Shown here: piece by piece, positions 25,066-33,321 of the stretch | Layout of the letters: each line of letters begins with the position of its first letter | Numbering within the stretch: the first letter of the stretch is position 1 | NCBI RefSeq assembly: GCF_000423565.1 | Contig: NZ_AUIF01000036.1 | Span: forward strand, 1-64,000 | DNA from: Runella zeae DSM 19591 | GTDB lineage: Bacteria > Bacteroidota > Bacteroidia > Cytophagales > Spirosomataceae | Length of the DNA: 64,000 bases | Reading direction: 5' to 3' | The notes under the pieces: generated by a model | The model's input: the letters and a program-made list of their open reading frames with translations, nothing else | The model's database searches: none | What the model was told of the DNA's origin: nothing | Position numbers and translations under genes: made by a program

Positions 25066-27630
25066 ATGAAGTATTTTTTAACTACTCTTTTTTTTATAGG
25101 ACTCATCTTTCCCACCTTATTAAAAGCACAAGACAAGCCAATTATCAATGCAACCGTTTCGGGAAAAGTGGTAAGTGCTCGTACTAGCGAAATCTTGATT
25201 GGAGCTACGGTCTCTATCAAAGGAACAACCAATGGTGCCGCTACCGATGCTAATGGTGAGTTTGCGCTTATTACGGGTCAAAAGTTACCTTTTACGTTAA
25301 TAGTATCGTATGTGGGATACCTCAAAAAAGAAATCTTAATCAATGAAAGTAAAGTAGAAATCAAGCTTGAAGAAAATGTGAATCAGTTGGGAGATGTGGT
25401 AGTTTCGTCGAGACGTCGTCAAGAATCGTTGCAAGATATTCCCATTCCGATTTCGGTCGTGCGAGGTGTAACTGCCGAAGATGCAGGGGCTTTTAACGTC
25501 AATCGCCTCAAAGAACTCGTTCCGACTGTGCAGCTTTATGCTTCTAATGCGCGCAATACTACGCTCAATATCAGAGGACTAGGCTCTACTTATGGATTGA
25601 CCAACGACGGTATCGACCCTGGCGTTGGCTTTTATGTGGACGGGGTGTATTATGCACGTCCAGCGGCTACCGCTTTAGATTTTATCGATATCGATCGGGT
25701 AGAAGTATTGCGCGGGCCACAAGGTACCTTGTTTGGTAAAAATACTACCGCCGGTGCTTTCAACATTACTTCGCGTGAGGCTAGTTTTACGCCCAATGCT
25801 AGTTTTGAGCTTAGTTATGGAAACTATGGATTTATTCAAGCCAAAGGCTCACTTTCAGGACCGTTGAGCAAAAAACTCGCCGCAAGGGTGTCTTTTACGG
25901 GTACTCAAAGAAATGGGTTGATTTACAACACAAGAACTCAACTCAATATCAATGACATCAACAACATCGGAGTAAGAGGGCAGTTGCTTTATACGCCTAG
26001 CGATAAAGTTAAAATTACCTTCATCGGCGATGTGTCAGACCAAAAACCCAGTGGGTACGGTTGGCCGGTGGCGGGGGTAGTCACTACCCAACGGGCGGCT
26101 TATCGACAATTCAATGCTATCATTGCTGACCTTGGCTATAAGCTGCCTTCTACCAATCCTTTTGATAGAATAGTGGATCATGATACACCTTCAAAAGCAG
26201 ATAATCAATTGGGGGGAGTTTCGGTAAATGCGGATATAAAAATAGGAAACGGCACCTTGACATCTACTTCGGCCTGGCGCTATTGGAAGTGGGTTCCGCT
26301 CAATGACCGTGATTATCTAGGACTTCCTTCTTTTACTATTTCGGCAGGAAACTCGGTGCATGACCAATGGTCGCAGGAGATTCGTTATTCTGGAAAAGTC
26401 GCCTCTAATTTGAGTGGAGTAGTAGGGCTATTTGGTCTTTGGCAAGACCTAAAATCTGACCCTGTCCAAACCGAAGAAGCAGGTGCTGCGCAGTGGCGTT
26501 TTGCACAGAGTTCAACAAGCGCCTTATGGAAAACCCCTGGTTTGTTTGACAATTTTGGGATTCGTACCACCAATAGAATCCAGAGCACAGGACTAGCGAT
26601 TTTTGCGCAAGCAGATTGGGCAATTACCGAAAAGCTGCACGTGTTGCCTGGTATTAGATACAATTATGACAAAAAAACGGCCAATTATAAAAGAGAAACT
26701 TATGGTGGATTACAAACCACCGACCCGGCTTTGTTGGCTTTGAAAAATGGAGTTTATACCAATCAAGCCTTTGATACAGAAGTAGAAGAGGGGAATTTTT
26801 CGGGACAGTTGACTTTACAGTATAAAGTCTCCAGAGACTTTAATGCTTTTGGTACTTATTCGGTGAGCTATAAGCCTGTCGGAGTAAATATCGGAGGATT
26901 GCCCACCGCAAGCGGTCAAGTATTGATTGATTTGGCGCGCGTCAAACCTGAATTTGTAACCCACATTGAGTTTGGAATCAAGACCAAGCCTTCGGCCAAC
27001 TCGGTCTTGAATGTGGTATTTCATGATACCGACATCAAAGATTATCAAACCCAAGTGCAGACTCCTGAGCCAGGTGTAAACCGTGGGTATTTGGCTAATG
27101 CAGAGCGCGTAAGGGTGATTGGGGTGGAAATAGACGGAAACATCAGAGTAGGAAGCAATTTGACTATCAATGGTGCCTTTGCTTATACCGACGGTAAATA
27201 CATTTCTTTCAAAAACGCCCCCGTGCCACTTGAAGAAGTAGGAGGTGCGCAAGCATTCAAAGATATTTCTGGCGGAGCGCTTCCGGGTATTTCGAAATGG
27301 GCTGGTTCACTTGGTGCAGAAGGCTCCGTAAAGGGAGGTTTGCTAGGACTTAAAGGAAACTACTTCGCGGGTCTTGATTTGTATTATCGTTCGTCTTTTT
27401 CATCGAGTCCGTCTCCTTCCAAATATTTGAATATCGACGGCTATACGCTTGTCAACGGGCGATTTGGGTTTAGAGCTTCCAATGGAATTTCGGTTTTTGT
27501 GTGGGGAAGAAACATCCTCAATACCAACTATTTCGAACAACTTTTGGCGGCGCCGGGTAGCGCGGGGCATTATGCTGGTATCTTGGGCGATCCCCAAACC
27601 TACGGCATTACTTTAAGATATACTTTTTGA
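25066..27630 (+). CDS. TonB-dependent receptor with carboxypeptidase-regulatory domain
   Basis: 854 residues from ATG 25066, chosen because it starts directly at the signal peptide MKYFLTTLFFIGLIFPTLLKAQ; an upstream ATG at 25036 would add ten polar residues. A CarboxypepD_reg domain (residues about 28-115) precedes the plug (QDIPIPISVVRGVTAED; IRGLGSTYGLTNDG; FYVDGVYYARPAATALDFID; VEVLRGPQGTLFGKNTTAG). The barrel ends YGITLRYTF. The plug looks like stand-alone TonB receptors of the proteobacterial type rather than SusC, and there is no SusD next to it. The N-terminal regulatory domain is very like that of the SusC at 37880. The ACT protein, sulfite exporter and Sox genes nearby suggest an organosulfur ligand; that is inference. 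Confidence 0.92.
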   Translation: MKYFLTTLFFIGLIFPTLLKAQDKPIINATVSGKVVSARTSEILIGATVSIKGTTNGAATDANGEFALITGQKLPFTLIVSYVGYLKKEILINESKVEIKLEENVNQLGDVVVSSRRRQESLQDIPIPISVVRGVTAEDAGAFNVNRLKELVPTVQLYASNARNTTLNIRGLGSTYGLTNDGIDPGVGFYVDGVYYARPAATALDFIDIDRVEVLRGPQGTLFGKNTTAGAFNITSREASFTPNASFELSYGNYGFIQAKGSLSGPLSKKLAARVSFTGTQRNGLIYNTRTQLNINDINNIGVRGQLLYTPSDKVKITFIGDVSDQKPSGYGWPVAGVVTTQRAAYRQFNAIIADLGYKLPSTNPFDRIVDHDTPSKADNQLGGVSVNADIKIGNGTLTSTSAWRYWKWVPLNDRDYLGLPSFTISAGNSVHDQWSQEIRYSGKVASNLSGVVGLFGLWQDLKSDPVQTEEAGAAQWRFAQSSTSALWKTPGLFDNFGIRTTNRIQSTGLAIFAQADWAITEKLHVLPGIRYNYDKKTANYKRETYGGLQTTDPALLALKNGVYTNQAFDTEVEEGNFSGQLTLQYKVSRDFNAFGTYSVSYKPVGVNIGGLPTASGQVLIDLARVKPEFVTHIEFGIKTKPSANSVLNVVFHDTDIKDYQTQVQTPEPGVNRGYLANAERVRVIGVEIDGNIRVGSNLTINGAFAYTDGKYISFKNAPVPLEEVGGAQAFKDISGGALPGISKWAGSLGAEGSVKGGLLGLKGNYFAGLDLYYRSSFSSSPSPSKYLNIDGYTLVNGRFGFRASNGISVFVWGRNILNTNYFEQLLAAPGSAGHYAGILGDPQTYGITLRYTF

Positions 27631-27639
27631 TTTTAAAAC

Positions 27640-27672
27640 CCTCTGGGCAATGTGGCTCACATTGTCCAGAGG
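27640..27672 (+). terminator. Strong hairpin between receptor and ACT gene
   Basis: A 15-bp stem (CCTCTGGGCAATGTG with CACATTGTCCAGAGG, one G-U pair) has a 3-base loop. It begins 9 bases after the receptor stop and has no T-run after it, so it may stabilise the upstream message or attenuate rather than terminate. The next gene starts 32 bases later. Confidence 0.6.
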
Positions 27673-27704
27673 CTATTTGGCCATCCAATTAAACTCAACA
27701 CATT

Positions 27705-27965
27705 ATGAACGCAAATCATGTGCCTTTATCGAAACCATATCTTACCCAAATCGAGATTTTGGGCTTTGATCGTATTGGATTTGTCGCGGAAGTGACTCGC
27801 CACAGCTCTGATTATGGGCGTATTGTAAGTGTAAAGTTTGAAGCAGATGGCGTAAAATCTGAGGGAAAAGTACGGATAGAATTGGAAAGTGCCGACAAGC
27901 TAGACAATCTTCTCCTCAGACTCAAAGCCATTACAGGTTTAGTAAGGGCCAAACATATCATTTGA
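27705..27965 (+). CDS. Small ACT-domain protein
   Basis: 86 residues forming one ACT domain: strand IEILGFDRIGFVAEVTRH with the typical G-x-D-R-x-G turn, then RIVSVKFEADG, KVRIELESADKLDNLLLRLKAITGLVRAKHI. Free-standing ACT proteins usually bind an amino acid or similar small ligand and form dimers or regulate a partner enzyme. No catalytic domain is fused. It follows the TonB receptor across a strong hairpin and precedes the TauE/SafE exporter, so it may sense an amino-acid-like substrate of the island. The partner is not identifiable. Start ATG 27705 is the only reasonable one. Confidence 0.8.
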   Translation: MNANHVPLSKPYLTQIEILGFDRIGFVAEVTRHSSDYGRIVSVKFEADGVKSEGKVRIELESADKLDNLLLRLKAITGLVRAKHII

Positions 27966-27994
27966 TACTTTTTTATCTAACCGAACATATAAAA

Positions 27995-28870
27995 ATGATT
28001 CAATCAACTAATCGGGTGTATCTTGGAGATCGGGCGCTTTTTGGCGTCTTTGTGATTATTATTCTTATTACCATTGGTTTGGTCGTGTGGAACTTTTTCG
28101 GGCAAGATATTCAGCCGGTGGTTTCGTCATTTTTTACCCTCGAAACGCTGCTTTTTATCGGAGTCGGTTTTTTGGCGCAGACCATAGACGGTGCTTTGGG
28201 CATGGCTTACGGGATTAGTTGTAGTTCGCTTTTATTGAGTTTGGGCGTAAGCCCCGCCGCTGCGAGTGCGAGTGTACATATTGCGGAGGTTTTTACGAGT
28301 GGCGCTTCGGGGCTGTCGCATTGGCGTTTTGGGAATGTCAACAAAAAGCTTTTTAAATTATTATTGATTCCGGGTATCATTGGCGCATTGACAGGTGCTT
28401 ATTTGTTGAGTTCATTTGATGGAAATATCATCAAACCATACATATCTGCTTATTTGCTAGTGATGGGGGTAGTTGTAATATCGAAAGCATTGCGCAAGAA
28501 AACTGTAAAAAAGAAAACAAAATATGTAGGGCCTTTGGCGTTGCTTGGAGGATTTGTAGATGCCGTGGGTGGAGGAGGCTGGGGGCCTGTTGTGACTTCG
28601 ACGCTCATAGGAAGCGGCCGACAGCCTCGTTATACGATTGGGTCGGTCAATACCGCCGAGTTTTTTATTGCAGCGGCGGGGGCGGGGATGTTTACTTTGA
28701 TGATTGGGATTGACAACTGGAATGTGGTAGTAGGCATCTTGATAGGAGGAGTTTTGGCATCGCCTTTTGCGGCCTATGTATGTGGGAAAGTGAACCCTAA
28801 GACTTTGATGCTTATTGTGGGTATTGTTATTATCACTTTGAGTCTAAGAAATATTATATCAGCATTTTGA
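27995..28870 (+). CDS. TauE/SafE-family sulfite exporter-like permease
   Basis: 291 residues from ATG 27995; a TTG at 27962 overlapping the ACT gene stop is less likely. Eight or so hydrophobic segments are visible. The first family repeat is FLAQTIDGALGMAYGISCSSLLLSLGVSPAAASASVHIAEV, and the second is GGFVDAVGGGGWGPVVTSTLIGSGR..YTIGSVNTAEF, the duplicated G-rich signature of TauE/SafE. Family members export sulfite, sulfoacetate or other organosulfur anions across the inner membrane. The sulfite dehydrogenase genes SoxC and SoxD in the facing operon support sulfite as the anion, but this family also carries other anions. Confidence 0.9.
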   Translation: MIQSTNRVYLGDRALFGVFVIIILITIGLVVWNFFGQDIQPVVSSFFTLETLLFIGVGFLAQTIDGALGMAYGISCSSLLLSLGVSPAAASASVHIAEVFTSGASGLSHWRFGNVNKKLFKLLLIPGIIGALTGAYLLSSFDGNIIKPYISAYLLVMGVVVISKALRKKTVKKKTKYVGPLALLGGFVDAVGGGGWGPVVTSTLIGSGRQPRYTIGSVNTAEFFIAAAGAGMFTLMIGIDNWNVVVGILIGGVLASPFAAYVCGKVNPKTLMLIVGIVIITLSLRNIISAF

Positions 28871-28972
28871 ATGTAAGTACACACAGCACTCAATCAAAGT
28901 GCAACAAAAGTGCCGCAGGTTTTTTTCTAAATTTTAATTGGATTTGTTGTTTCATGAAACTATCCTGAAATC

Positions 28973-29263
28973 ATGTCAATCAACATCTTTGCGTTTGCAG
29001 TTCCGTTTTTCTTATTTTTTATTGGTTTAGAATATTTTATTGGTAGAAAATATAGGAAAAATATTCACCATTTTAGGGAGTCTATTGCCAACCTCAATGT
29101 AGGAGTTGCCGAAAGGCTCATTGATTTGTTTACGGCGAGTAGTTTTTATTTTTTCTATGATTATTTGCATCGGCATTTTGCGCTCTTTCAGATGGAGCCA
29201 AGTTTGTTGTTGTGGATTGCGCTTATTATATACAGCTCATATACGGATAAGAAATGTACGTAA
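28973..29263 (+). pseudogene. Sterol desaturase / fatty acid hydroxylase family protein, N-terminal remnant
   Basis: 96 codons. Residues 1-85 look like the N-terminal membrane part of sterol desaturase family proteins (FFLFFIGLEYFIGRKYRKN, then ESIANLNVGVAERLID, then YDYLHRHFALFQMEPSLLLWIAL). In this family the next residues lead into the His boxes (HR..H, HxxHH). Here the frame runs into SSYTDKKCT and stops, and no His box is found in any frame of the 40 bases before the next gene. It is therefore probably a truncated, inactive gene; a short genuine membrane protein cannot be excluded. A complete member of the family is at 59286-60155. Confidence 0.65.
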
Positions 29264-29303
29264 TGTGTTGATAAATTTTAATATTCATAAAAAACGAAAC
29301 CAT

Positions 29304-29912
29304 ATGAAATCCATCATTAAAGTGGTAGGAGAAGATTATTTTATTTCTTCTTTACCCGAAACTTACAAAAAAGCTGAGCCTGTCAAAAACCGTGGAAAAC
29401 TCCCAAGTATCAGAATCAATGCTGAGCTAGGTGTGTGGCAGCATTTGCCGTTGTATTTGGAGGCGGGGAGCTATTTTTATTTGCATCAGCTCGTCAAAGA
29501 AGGTCCATTAGTAATCAGTACTTATAGCCCTTCGTGGAACAACTACGGCGAAAAGCATCTTTTACGGCTTAAAAAAGCATATCCTACCATCCAAAATCTA
29601 GGGGGGAATTTGTTGGTATTGACGACCGAATATTTTAAGAATATAGTCTATACCGTTCAAAAATATGACCTAGATTTTAATTTACTCCAAGACATCAATT
29701 TGCAGATAAGTGCAGCCTTGGGGGTGTACTCGGAGTTTGAGCCTGTTTGGGATCGCATTGCGGGTATTTCGGAAGAAGTACCTTTTCCTGCCACCTTTGT
29801 GGTCAATGCAGAGGGAAGAGTAGTGTATGACTACATAGACAAAGATTTTGAGTTTGTTGTTTCGGACAAAGAAATAGAAAAAGCGGTGAAGATTGCTTCA
29901 GTTAGCAACTAA
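29304..29912 (+). CDS. Redoxin-like protein without cysteine
   Basis: 202 residues from ATG 29304; the open frame extends upstream but that part overlaps the desaturase remnant and has no similarity. The fold matches AhpC/TSA-type peroxiredoxin-like proteins: GPLVISTYSPSWNNYGEKHLLRL at the position of 'R..WCP.C...L..L', then IQNLGGNLLVLTTE, LQDINLQISAALGVYSEF and FPATFVVNAEGRVVYDYID. The catalytic Cys site is replaced by YSPSWNNYG, and I see no Cys anywhere in the protein. Peroxidase or thiol-disulfide chemistry of the normal kind is therefore impossible. It may be a binding or scaffold version. It ends 20 bases before the convergent oxidoreductase gene. Confidence 0.8.
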   Translation: MKSIIKVVGEDYFISSLPETYKKAEPVKNRGKLPSIRINAELGVWQHLPLYLEAGSYFYLHQLVKEGPLVISTYSPSWNNYGEKHLLRLKKAYPTIQNLGGNLLVLTTEYFKNIVYTVQKYDLDFNLLQDINLQISAALGVYSEFEPVWDRIAGISEEVPFPATFVVNAEGRVVYDYIDKDFEFVVSDKEIEKAVKIASVSN

Positions 29913-29932
29913 CTAATCAATCGTCAACAGCT

Positions 29933-31366
29933 TCATATTTCGATTTTGAAAACATCTTTGAGGGCTTGTTTGGCGGCGTGGTAGCCACACATTCCATGCA
30001 CTCCTCCACCCGGTGGCGTAGAAGACGAGCATAAGTACAGACCTTTGATGGAAGTACGGTAAGGCGACCAGCGCAAGGCAGGCCGGGTAAACAACTGACG
30101 CCAATCAATCACACCGCCGTTGATATCGCCGCCAATATAGTTGGGGTTGTATTCTTCGATTTGGGAAGTATTGAAGGTATGCCGTGCCAAAATCCTGTCT
30201 TTAAAACCAGGCGCAAACCGCTCGATTTGGTTTTCGATAAAGGGCGTCATGTCTTTGGTAGAGCCGTGAGGGACATGACAATACCCCCACAACACTTGTT
30301 TGCCGGCGGGAGCGCGGGTAGCGTCAAAAAGACTTTGTTGCCCCAAAAGGACAAAAGGACGAGAAGGATGCTGGCCTTGCCAAGTGGCTTGTTCGGAATG
30401 GACGATTTCCTCAAGAGTATTGCCCAAGTGGAGTGTTCCGGCAAGCCTACAATCCGAAGAAGTAAAAGGGACTGCCTCGGCCAACGCCCAATCCACTTTA
30501 AAAACCCCCATGCCGTAGCGGTATTTTTGGAGTTGCCAGCGATAAATACTCGAAAAACGATGCCCTGCAATTTGGAGCAATTGGCGAGGGGTAATGTCAA
30601 ACAAAATGGCTTTTGATGAAGGTAGTTGCGACAAAGCGCTTACGTAAAAGTTGGTTTGTATTTTTCCACCAATGGATTGAAAATAAGAGCCTAAGGCATT
30701 GGCGAGTTGTTGAGAGCCGCCTTTCGGAATCGGCCACCCTTTTGCATGGCTGGCTGTCATGAGTACTAGCCCGATAGCCGAAGTTGTAAAGTGAGAAAGG
30801 GGCAAAATGGAGTGCGCTGCCATCCCCGCCCAAAGCCCTTTGGTAGCTTCGTTGTTGAATTTTTTTGCCAGCCAAGTAGCGGGTTGTAAGGCATTGAGTC
30901 CAAATTTGGCTAATCCAATAGGGTCTTCTGGAAAACTTAAAGGGCCTAAAATTTGGGGTAGAAGCGATTCCCATTGGGATTTTACGGACCCAATTAAAGA
31001 AAGGTAATTGCCTTCGTCATGACCTAAAAGGGAGGCTGTTTCTTGGAGCGAACGGGTCAATACGGCCGATGTCCCATTGTCGAAGGGATGGGCTGCCGAA
31101 ATAGAAGGATAAATGTATTCGAGTCCGTGTTTCTCCAATGGAATGGCATTGAAAAAAGGAGAGGCTGCGGCCATCGGATGAATCGCCGAACAAATATCAT
31201 GTTTGAAGCCTGGTAAGGTAAGTTCTGCCGTGCGTAAGCCTCCTCCAATGGTATTTTTGGCTTCTACGATAAGTACTCGTAAGCCCGCTTGTTGTAAAGT
31301 AATGGCCGCTGCTAAGCCATTTGGCCCCGAACCAACCACCACGGCATCATAATCAAATGAGGTCAT
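29933..31366 (-). CDS. FAD-dependent oxidoreductase of the phytoene desaturase-like family
   Basis: 477 residues. The N-terminal dinucleotide fold is DAVVVGSGPNGLAAAITLQQAGLRVLIVEA, with the GxGxxG motif at about 12-17, followed by the family's second motif GGGLRTAELTLPGFKHDICSAIHPM. The C-terminus carries the FAD-binding end segment GLYLCSSSTPPGGGVHGMCGYHAAKQALKDVF. These proteins oxidise or isomerise hydrophobic or other substrates in carotenoid-like and uncharacterised pathways. It lies 9 bases downstream of the SoxC gene, so it is probably in the same operon; a link to sulfur metabolism is then possible but no known Sox protein has this fold. No signal peptide is seen. Confidence 0.88.
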   Translation of the reverse strand: MTSFDYDAVVVGSGPNGLAAAITLQQAGLRVLIVEAKNTIGGGLRTAELTLPGFKHDICSAIHPMAAASPFFNAIPLEKHGLEYIYPSISAAHPFDNGTSAVLTRSLQETASLLGHDEGNYLSLIGSVKSQWESLLPQILGPLSFPEDPIGLAKFGLNALQPATWLAKKFNNEATKGLWAGMAAHSILPLSHFTTSAIGLVLMTASHAKGWPIPKGGSQQLANALGSYFQSIGGKIQTNFYVSALSQLPSSKAILFDITPRQLLQIAGHRFSSIYRWQLQKYRYGMGVFKVDWALAEAVPFTSSDCRLAGTLHLGNTLEEIVHSEQATWQGQHPSRPFVLLGQQSLFDATRAPAGKQVLWGYCHVPHGSTKDMTPFIENQIERFAPGFKDRILARHTFNTSQIEEYNPNYIGGDINGGVIDWRQLFTRPALRWSPYRTSIKGLYLCSSSTPPGGGVHGMCGYHAAKQALKDVFKIEI

Positions 31367-31375
31367 AGGGAGAGA

Positions 31376-32623
31376 TTATCTAAATGATTCGGGTTTGAAA
31401 AGCACCGAGCCGTCAGGTTTGATTTGCCAAGCCGTAATTGGATTAAAATGATAGCCATTGGATTCGCCTCTTGCTTCTACCAATTGCTTGAGCGTAGGCT
31501 GAGTATAGCCAGTTTCGTCGGTGACACGGCTCATGATTTCGGTGGCATTGCCGTCCCATTTCCACAAATACCTGAAAGCCGTATGCGCTTTGTCTAAAAT
31601 GGGTTCTTGTAGGTTGGCAATTTGCCAACTCTTGCCAGCATCTACGCTTACTTCTACTTTGTGGACTTTGCCGCGTCCACTCCAAGCGATACCCCTGATT
31701 TCAATCCATCCTTTTTCTACCTGCTGTGGATAAGAAGGAAAGGTAATGATAGAGCGAGCATCCATGTCAAAACTAAATTGTCGGACTTTACCATTTACAA
31801 ATTCGGTGTATTTGGAAGTTTCTTCGCGAGTCATAAAAGGCTGGTCGGAGAGTTCAATTCGGCGAAGCCATTTGACGTTGGTATTGCCTTCCCAACCGGG
31901 CACAAAAAGCCGAATAGGATAACCTTGTTCGGGACGGAGGGCTTCGCCGTTTTGGGCATAGGCAATGATAACATCGTCCAACCCTTTTTTGACCGGAATA
32001 CTGCGAGTCATTACGGCGGCATCGCCTCCTTCGGCCAAAAACCAAGTCGCAGTGGGCTTGATGCCAACTTCTCTAAAAATCGTTGAAAGTTTCACGCCTG
32101 TCCATTCGCTTTGGCTGGTAAGGCCACAAATTTCTTGAGGGCGAAGGGTTTCTTTACCCGAACGGAAATTGCCCGAACACTCCAAAAATGCAATACGAGA
32201 TACCGACGGAAATCGCTTTAAGTCAGCTACCTTAAAAATCATGGGTTTGTTTACCATTCCATGAATGAGCAATTCGTGCTTGCTAGGGTCGATGACGGGT
32301 ACGCCTCCATGATGCCGCTCAAAGTGAAGATCAGAGGGGGTGATGATACCATAAAAATCTTGTAAAGGCGAACGGGAAGACGTCTCTGAGGGGTCTTTGA
32401 CCAATTGCTCAAAAGAAGAACGTGTGCCGATTTTACCAGGGAAAGTCCCTAGTTTTTTGGTTGGGTCGTCATCTAATAATTGAGCTTGGCTAAGAGCTGC
32501 TTGCACGTTTTTGCCTTCGGCGGTCTGAACAATAGCTACGGCGGCAGTGGCGGCACCTCCCAAAAGTTTCCGCCTTGATATTTTGGTATCCCGCTGTGTA
32601 AGTTCAATGATTTTGTTTTTCAT
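31376..32623 (-). CDS. soxC: Sulfite dehydrogenase molybdoenzyme subunit SoxC
   Basis: 415 residues. A Tat signal SRRKLLGGAATAAVAIV lies at about residues 16-32, so the enzyme is exported folded with its molybdopterin cofactor. The sulfite oxidase fold is seen in SDLHFERHHGGVPVIDP and the cofactor Cys in IAFLECSGNFRSG. The SoxC-type sequence TSQSEWTGVKLSTIFREVGI is next, and GYPIRLFVPGWEGNTNVKWLRRIEL follows. The C-terminal dimerisation domain contains IRGIAWSGRGKVHKVEVSVDAGKSW. It should oxidise sulfane or sulfite sulfur in the periplasm and pass electrons to the cytochrome SoxD encoded 3 bases upstream. No SoxA, B, X, Y or Z genes are in the window, so a full thiosulfate-oxidising Sox system is not shown. 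Confidence 0.93.
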   Translation of the reverse strand: MKNKIIELTQRDTKISRRKLLGGAATAAVAIVQTAEGKNVQAALSQAQLLDDDPTKKLGTFPGKIGTRSSFEQLVKDPSETSSRSPLQDFYGIITPSDLHFERHHGGVPVIDPSKHELLIHGMVNKPMIFKVADLKRFPSVSRIAFLECSGNFRSGKETLRPQEICGLTSQSEWTGVKLSTIFREVGIKPTATWFLAEGGDAAVMTRSIPVKKGLDDVIIAYAQNGEALRPEQGYPIRLFVPGWEGNTNVKWLRRIELSDQPFMTREETSKYTEFVNGKVRQFSFDMDARSIITFPSYPQQVEKGWIEIRGIAWSGRGKVHKVEVSVDAGKSWQIANLQEPILDKAHTAFRYLWKWDGNATEIMSRVTDETGYTQPTLKQLVEARGESNGYHFNPITAWQIKPDGSVLFKPESFR

Positions 32624-32626
32624 ACA

Positions 32627-33235
32627 TTATTTTATTACAGGTCCACCTTTGCGGTCGTCAGGAACAAATAGGGGCTGTGCGGGCATTTTTACCGTTGGAA
32701 GTGTGGTAGGTGTAACCACAAAGCTAGAATCAATGATTTGATTGGCCGAAAGCAAATAGGCCGTCAAATGATAAACTTCTTCGTTGGTGAGTGAGCCGGG
32801 GGCGTTGAAGGGCATGGCCCGTCGGATGTAGTCAAAGACCGTGGTAGCATAAGGCCAATAATTACCGATGGTTTTCTCGGCACGTTTTTTAGTAGGGTCC
32901 ACTTGACTATGCACCAATGAGCCATTAGGCCCCCCTATGCCTCCTGCGCCGTGGCAAGCGGCACATTTGGTGGCAAAAATCAATTTTCCTTTGGCGGCTA
33001 CGCCTTTGCCTTGGGGCAGCCCTTTGCCGTCAGGACGAACATCAATGTCTATTCTGTCGATTTCGGTTTGGGTAGCCAATCTCCCAAAACCAAAAGAAGA
33101 AGGAACTTGTGAAGTGTCGGCTGGTGAAAAATGAGACGACTGCTTAGGCGTGTAGTTTTGCGTTGAAAACAATAATCCCAAAACGAGGGGAAATACCAAA
33201 AGAGACTTTAATAAAATACCCATCAATGACGGCAT
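32627..33235 (-). CDS. soxD: Monohaem cytochrome c subunit SoxD
   Basis: About 202 residues from ATG 33235, which begins a signal peptide or anchor (ILLKSLLVFPLVLGLLF); an upstream TTG at 33259 and ATG at 33223 are alternatives. The single haem c site is CAACH, and AMPFNAPGSLTNEEVYHLTAYLL provides the Met ligand and closing helix of class I cytochromes. The stretch QTEIDRIDIDVRPDGKGLPQGKG is typical of SoxD cytochromes. It should take electrons from SoxC in the periplasm. SoxD in Paracoccus has two haems; this form has one, as in many Bacteroidota SoxD-like proteins. Stop and SoxC start are separated by 3 bases, so the two are co-expressed. Confidence 0.88.
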   Translation of the reverse strand: MPSLMGILLKSLLVFPLVLGLLFSTQNYTPKQSSHFSPADTSQVPSSFGFGRLATQTEIDRIDIDVRPDGKGLPQGKGVAAKGKLIFATKCAACHGAGGIGGPNGSLVHSQVDPTKKRAEKTIGNYWPYATTVFDYIRRAMPFNAPGSLTNEEVYHLTAYLLSANQIIDSSFVVTPTTLPTVKMPAQPLFVPDDRKGGPVIK

Positions 33236-33271
33236 AAAGCGTAGCGTTTTCTCAAACAAGTTAAAAATAAA

Positions 33272-33310
33272 TTGTCACTGATTCCGCTTTTTTGTCAGAA
33301 TCAGTGACAA
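33272..33310 (-). terminator. Terminator between the DoxX-like pair and soxDC
   Basis: A perfect 13-bp stem TTGTCACTGATTC / GAATCAGTGACAA with a 13-base loop. On the minus strand it is followed by TTTATTTTTAAC. It lies 11 bases after the stop of the 564-residue membrane protein, so soxDC may have its own promoter or be expressed by readthrough. Confidence 0.75.
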
Positions 33311-33321
33311 CAGCGACGAAA

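Noticed and set aside
29106-29303. Upstream extension of the redoxin-like gene
   Set aside because: This part overlaps the desaturase remnant in another frame, has no similarity, and the ATG at 29304 starts the recognisable domain.
31376-33235. Complete Sox thiosulfate oxidation cluster
   Set aside because: Only SoxC and SoxD are present; no SoxA, B, X, Y or Z was found in the window.
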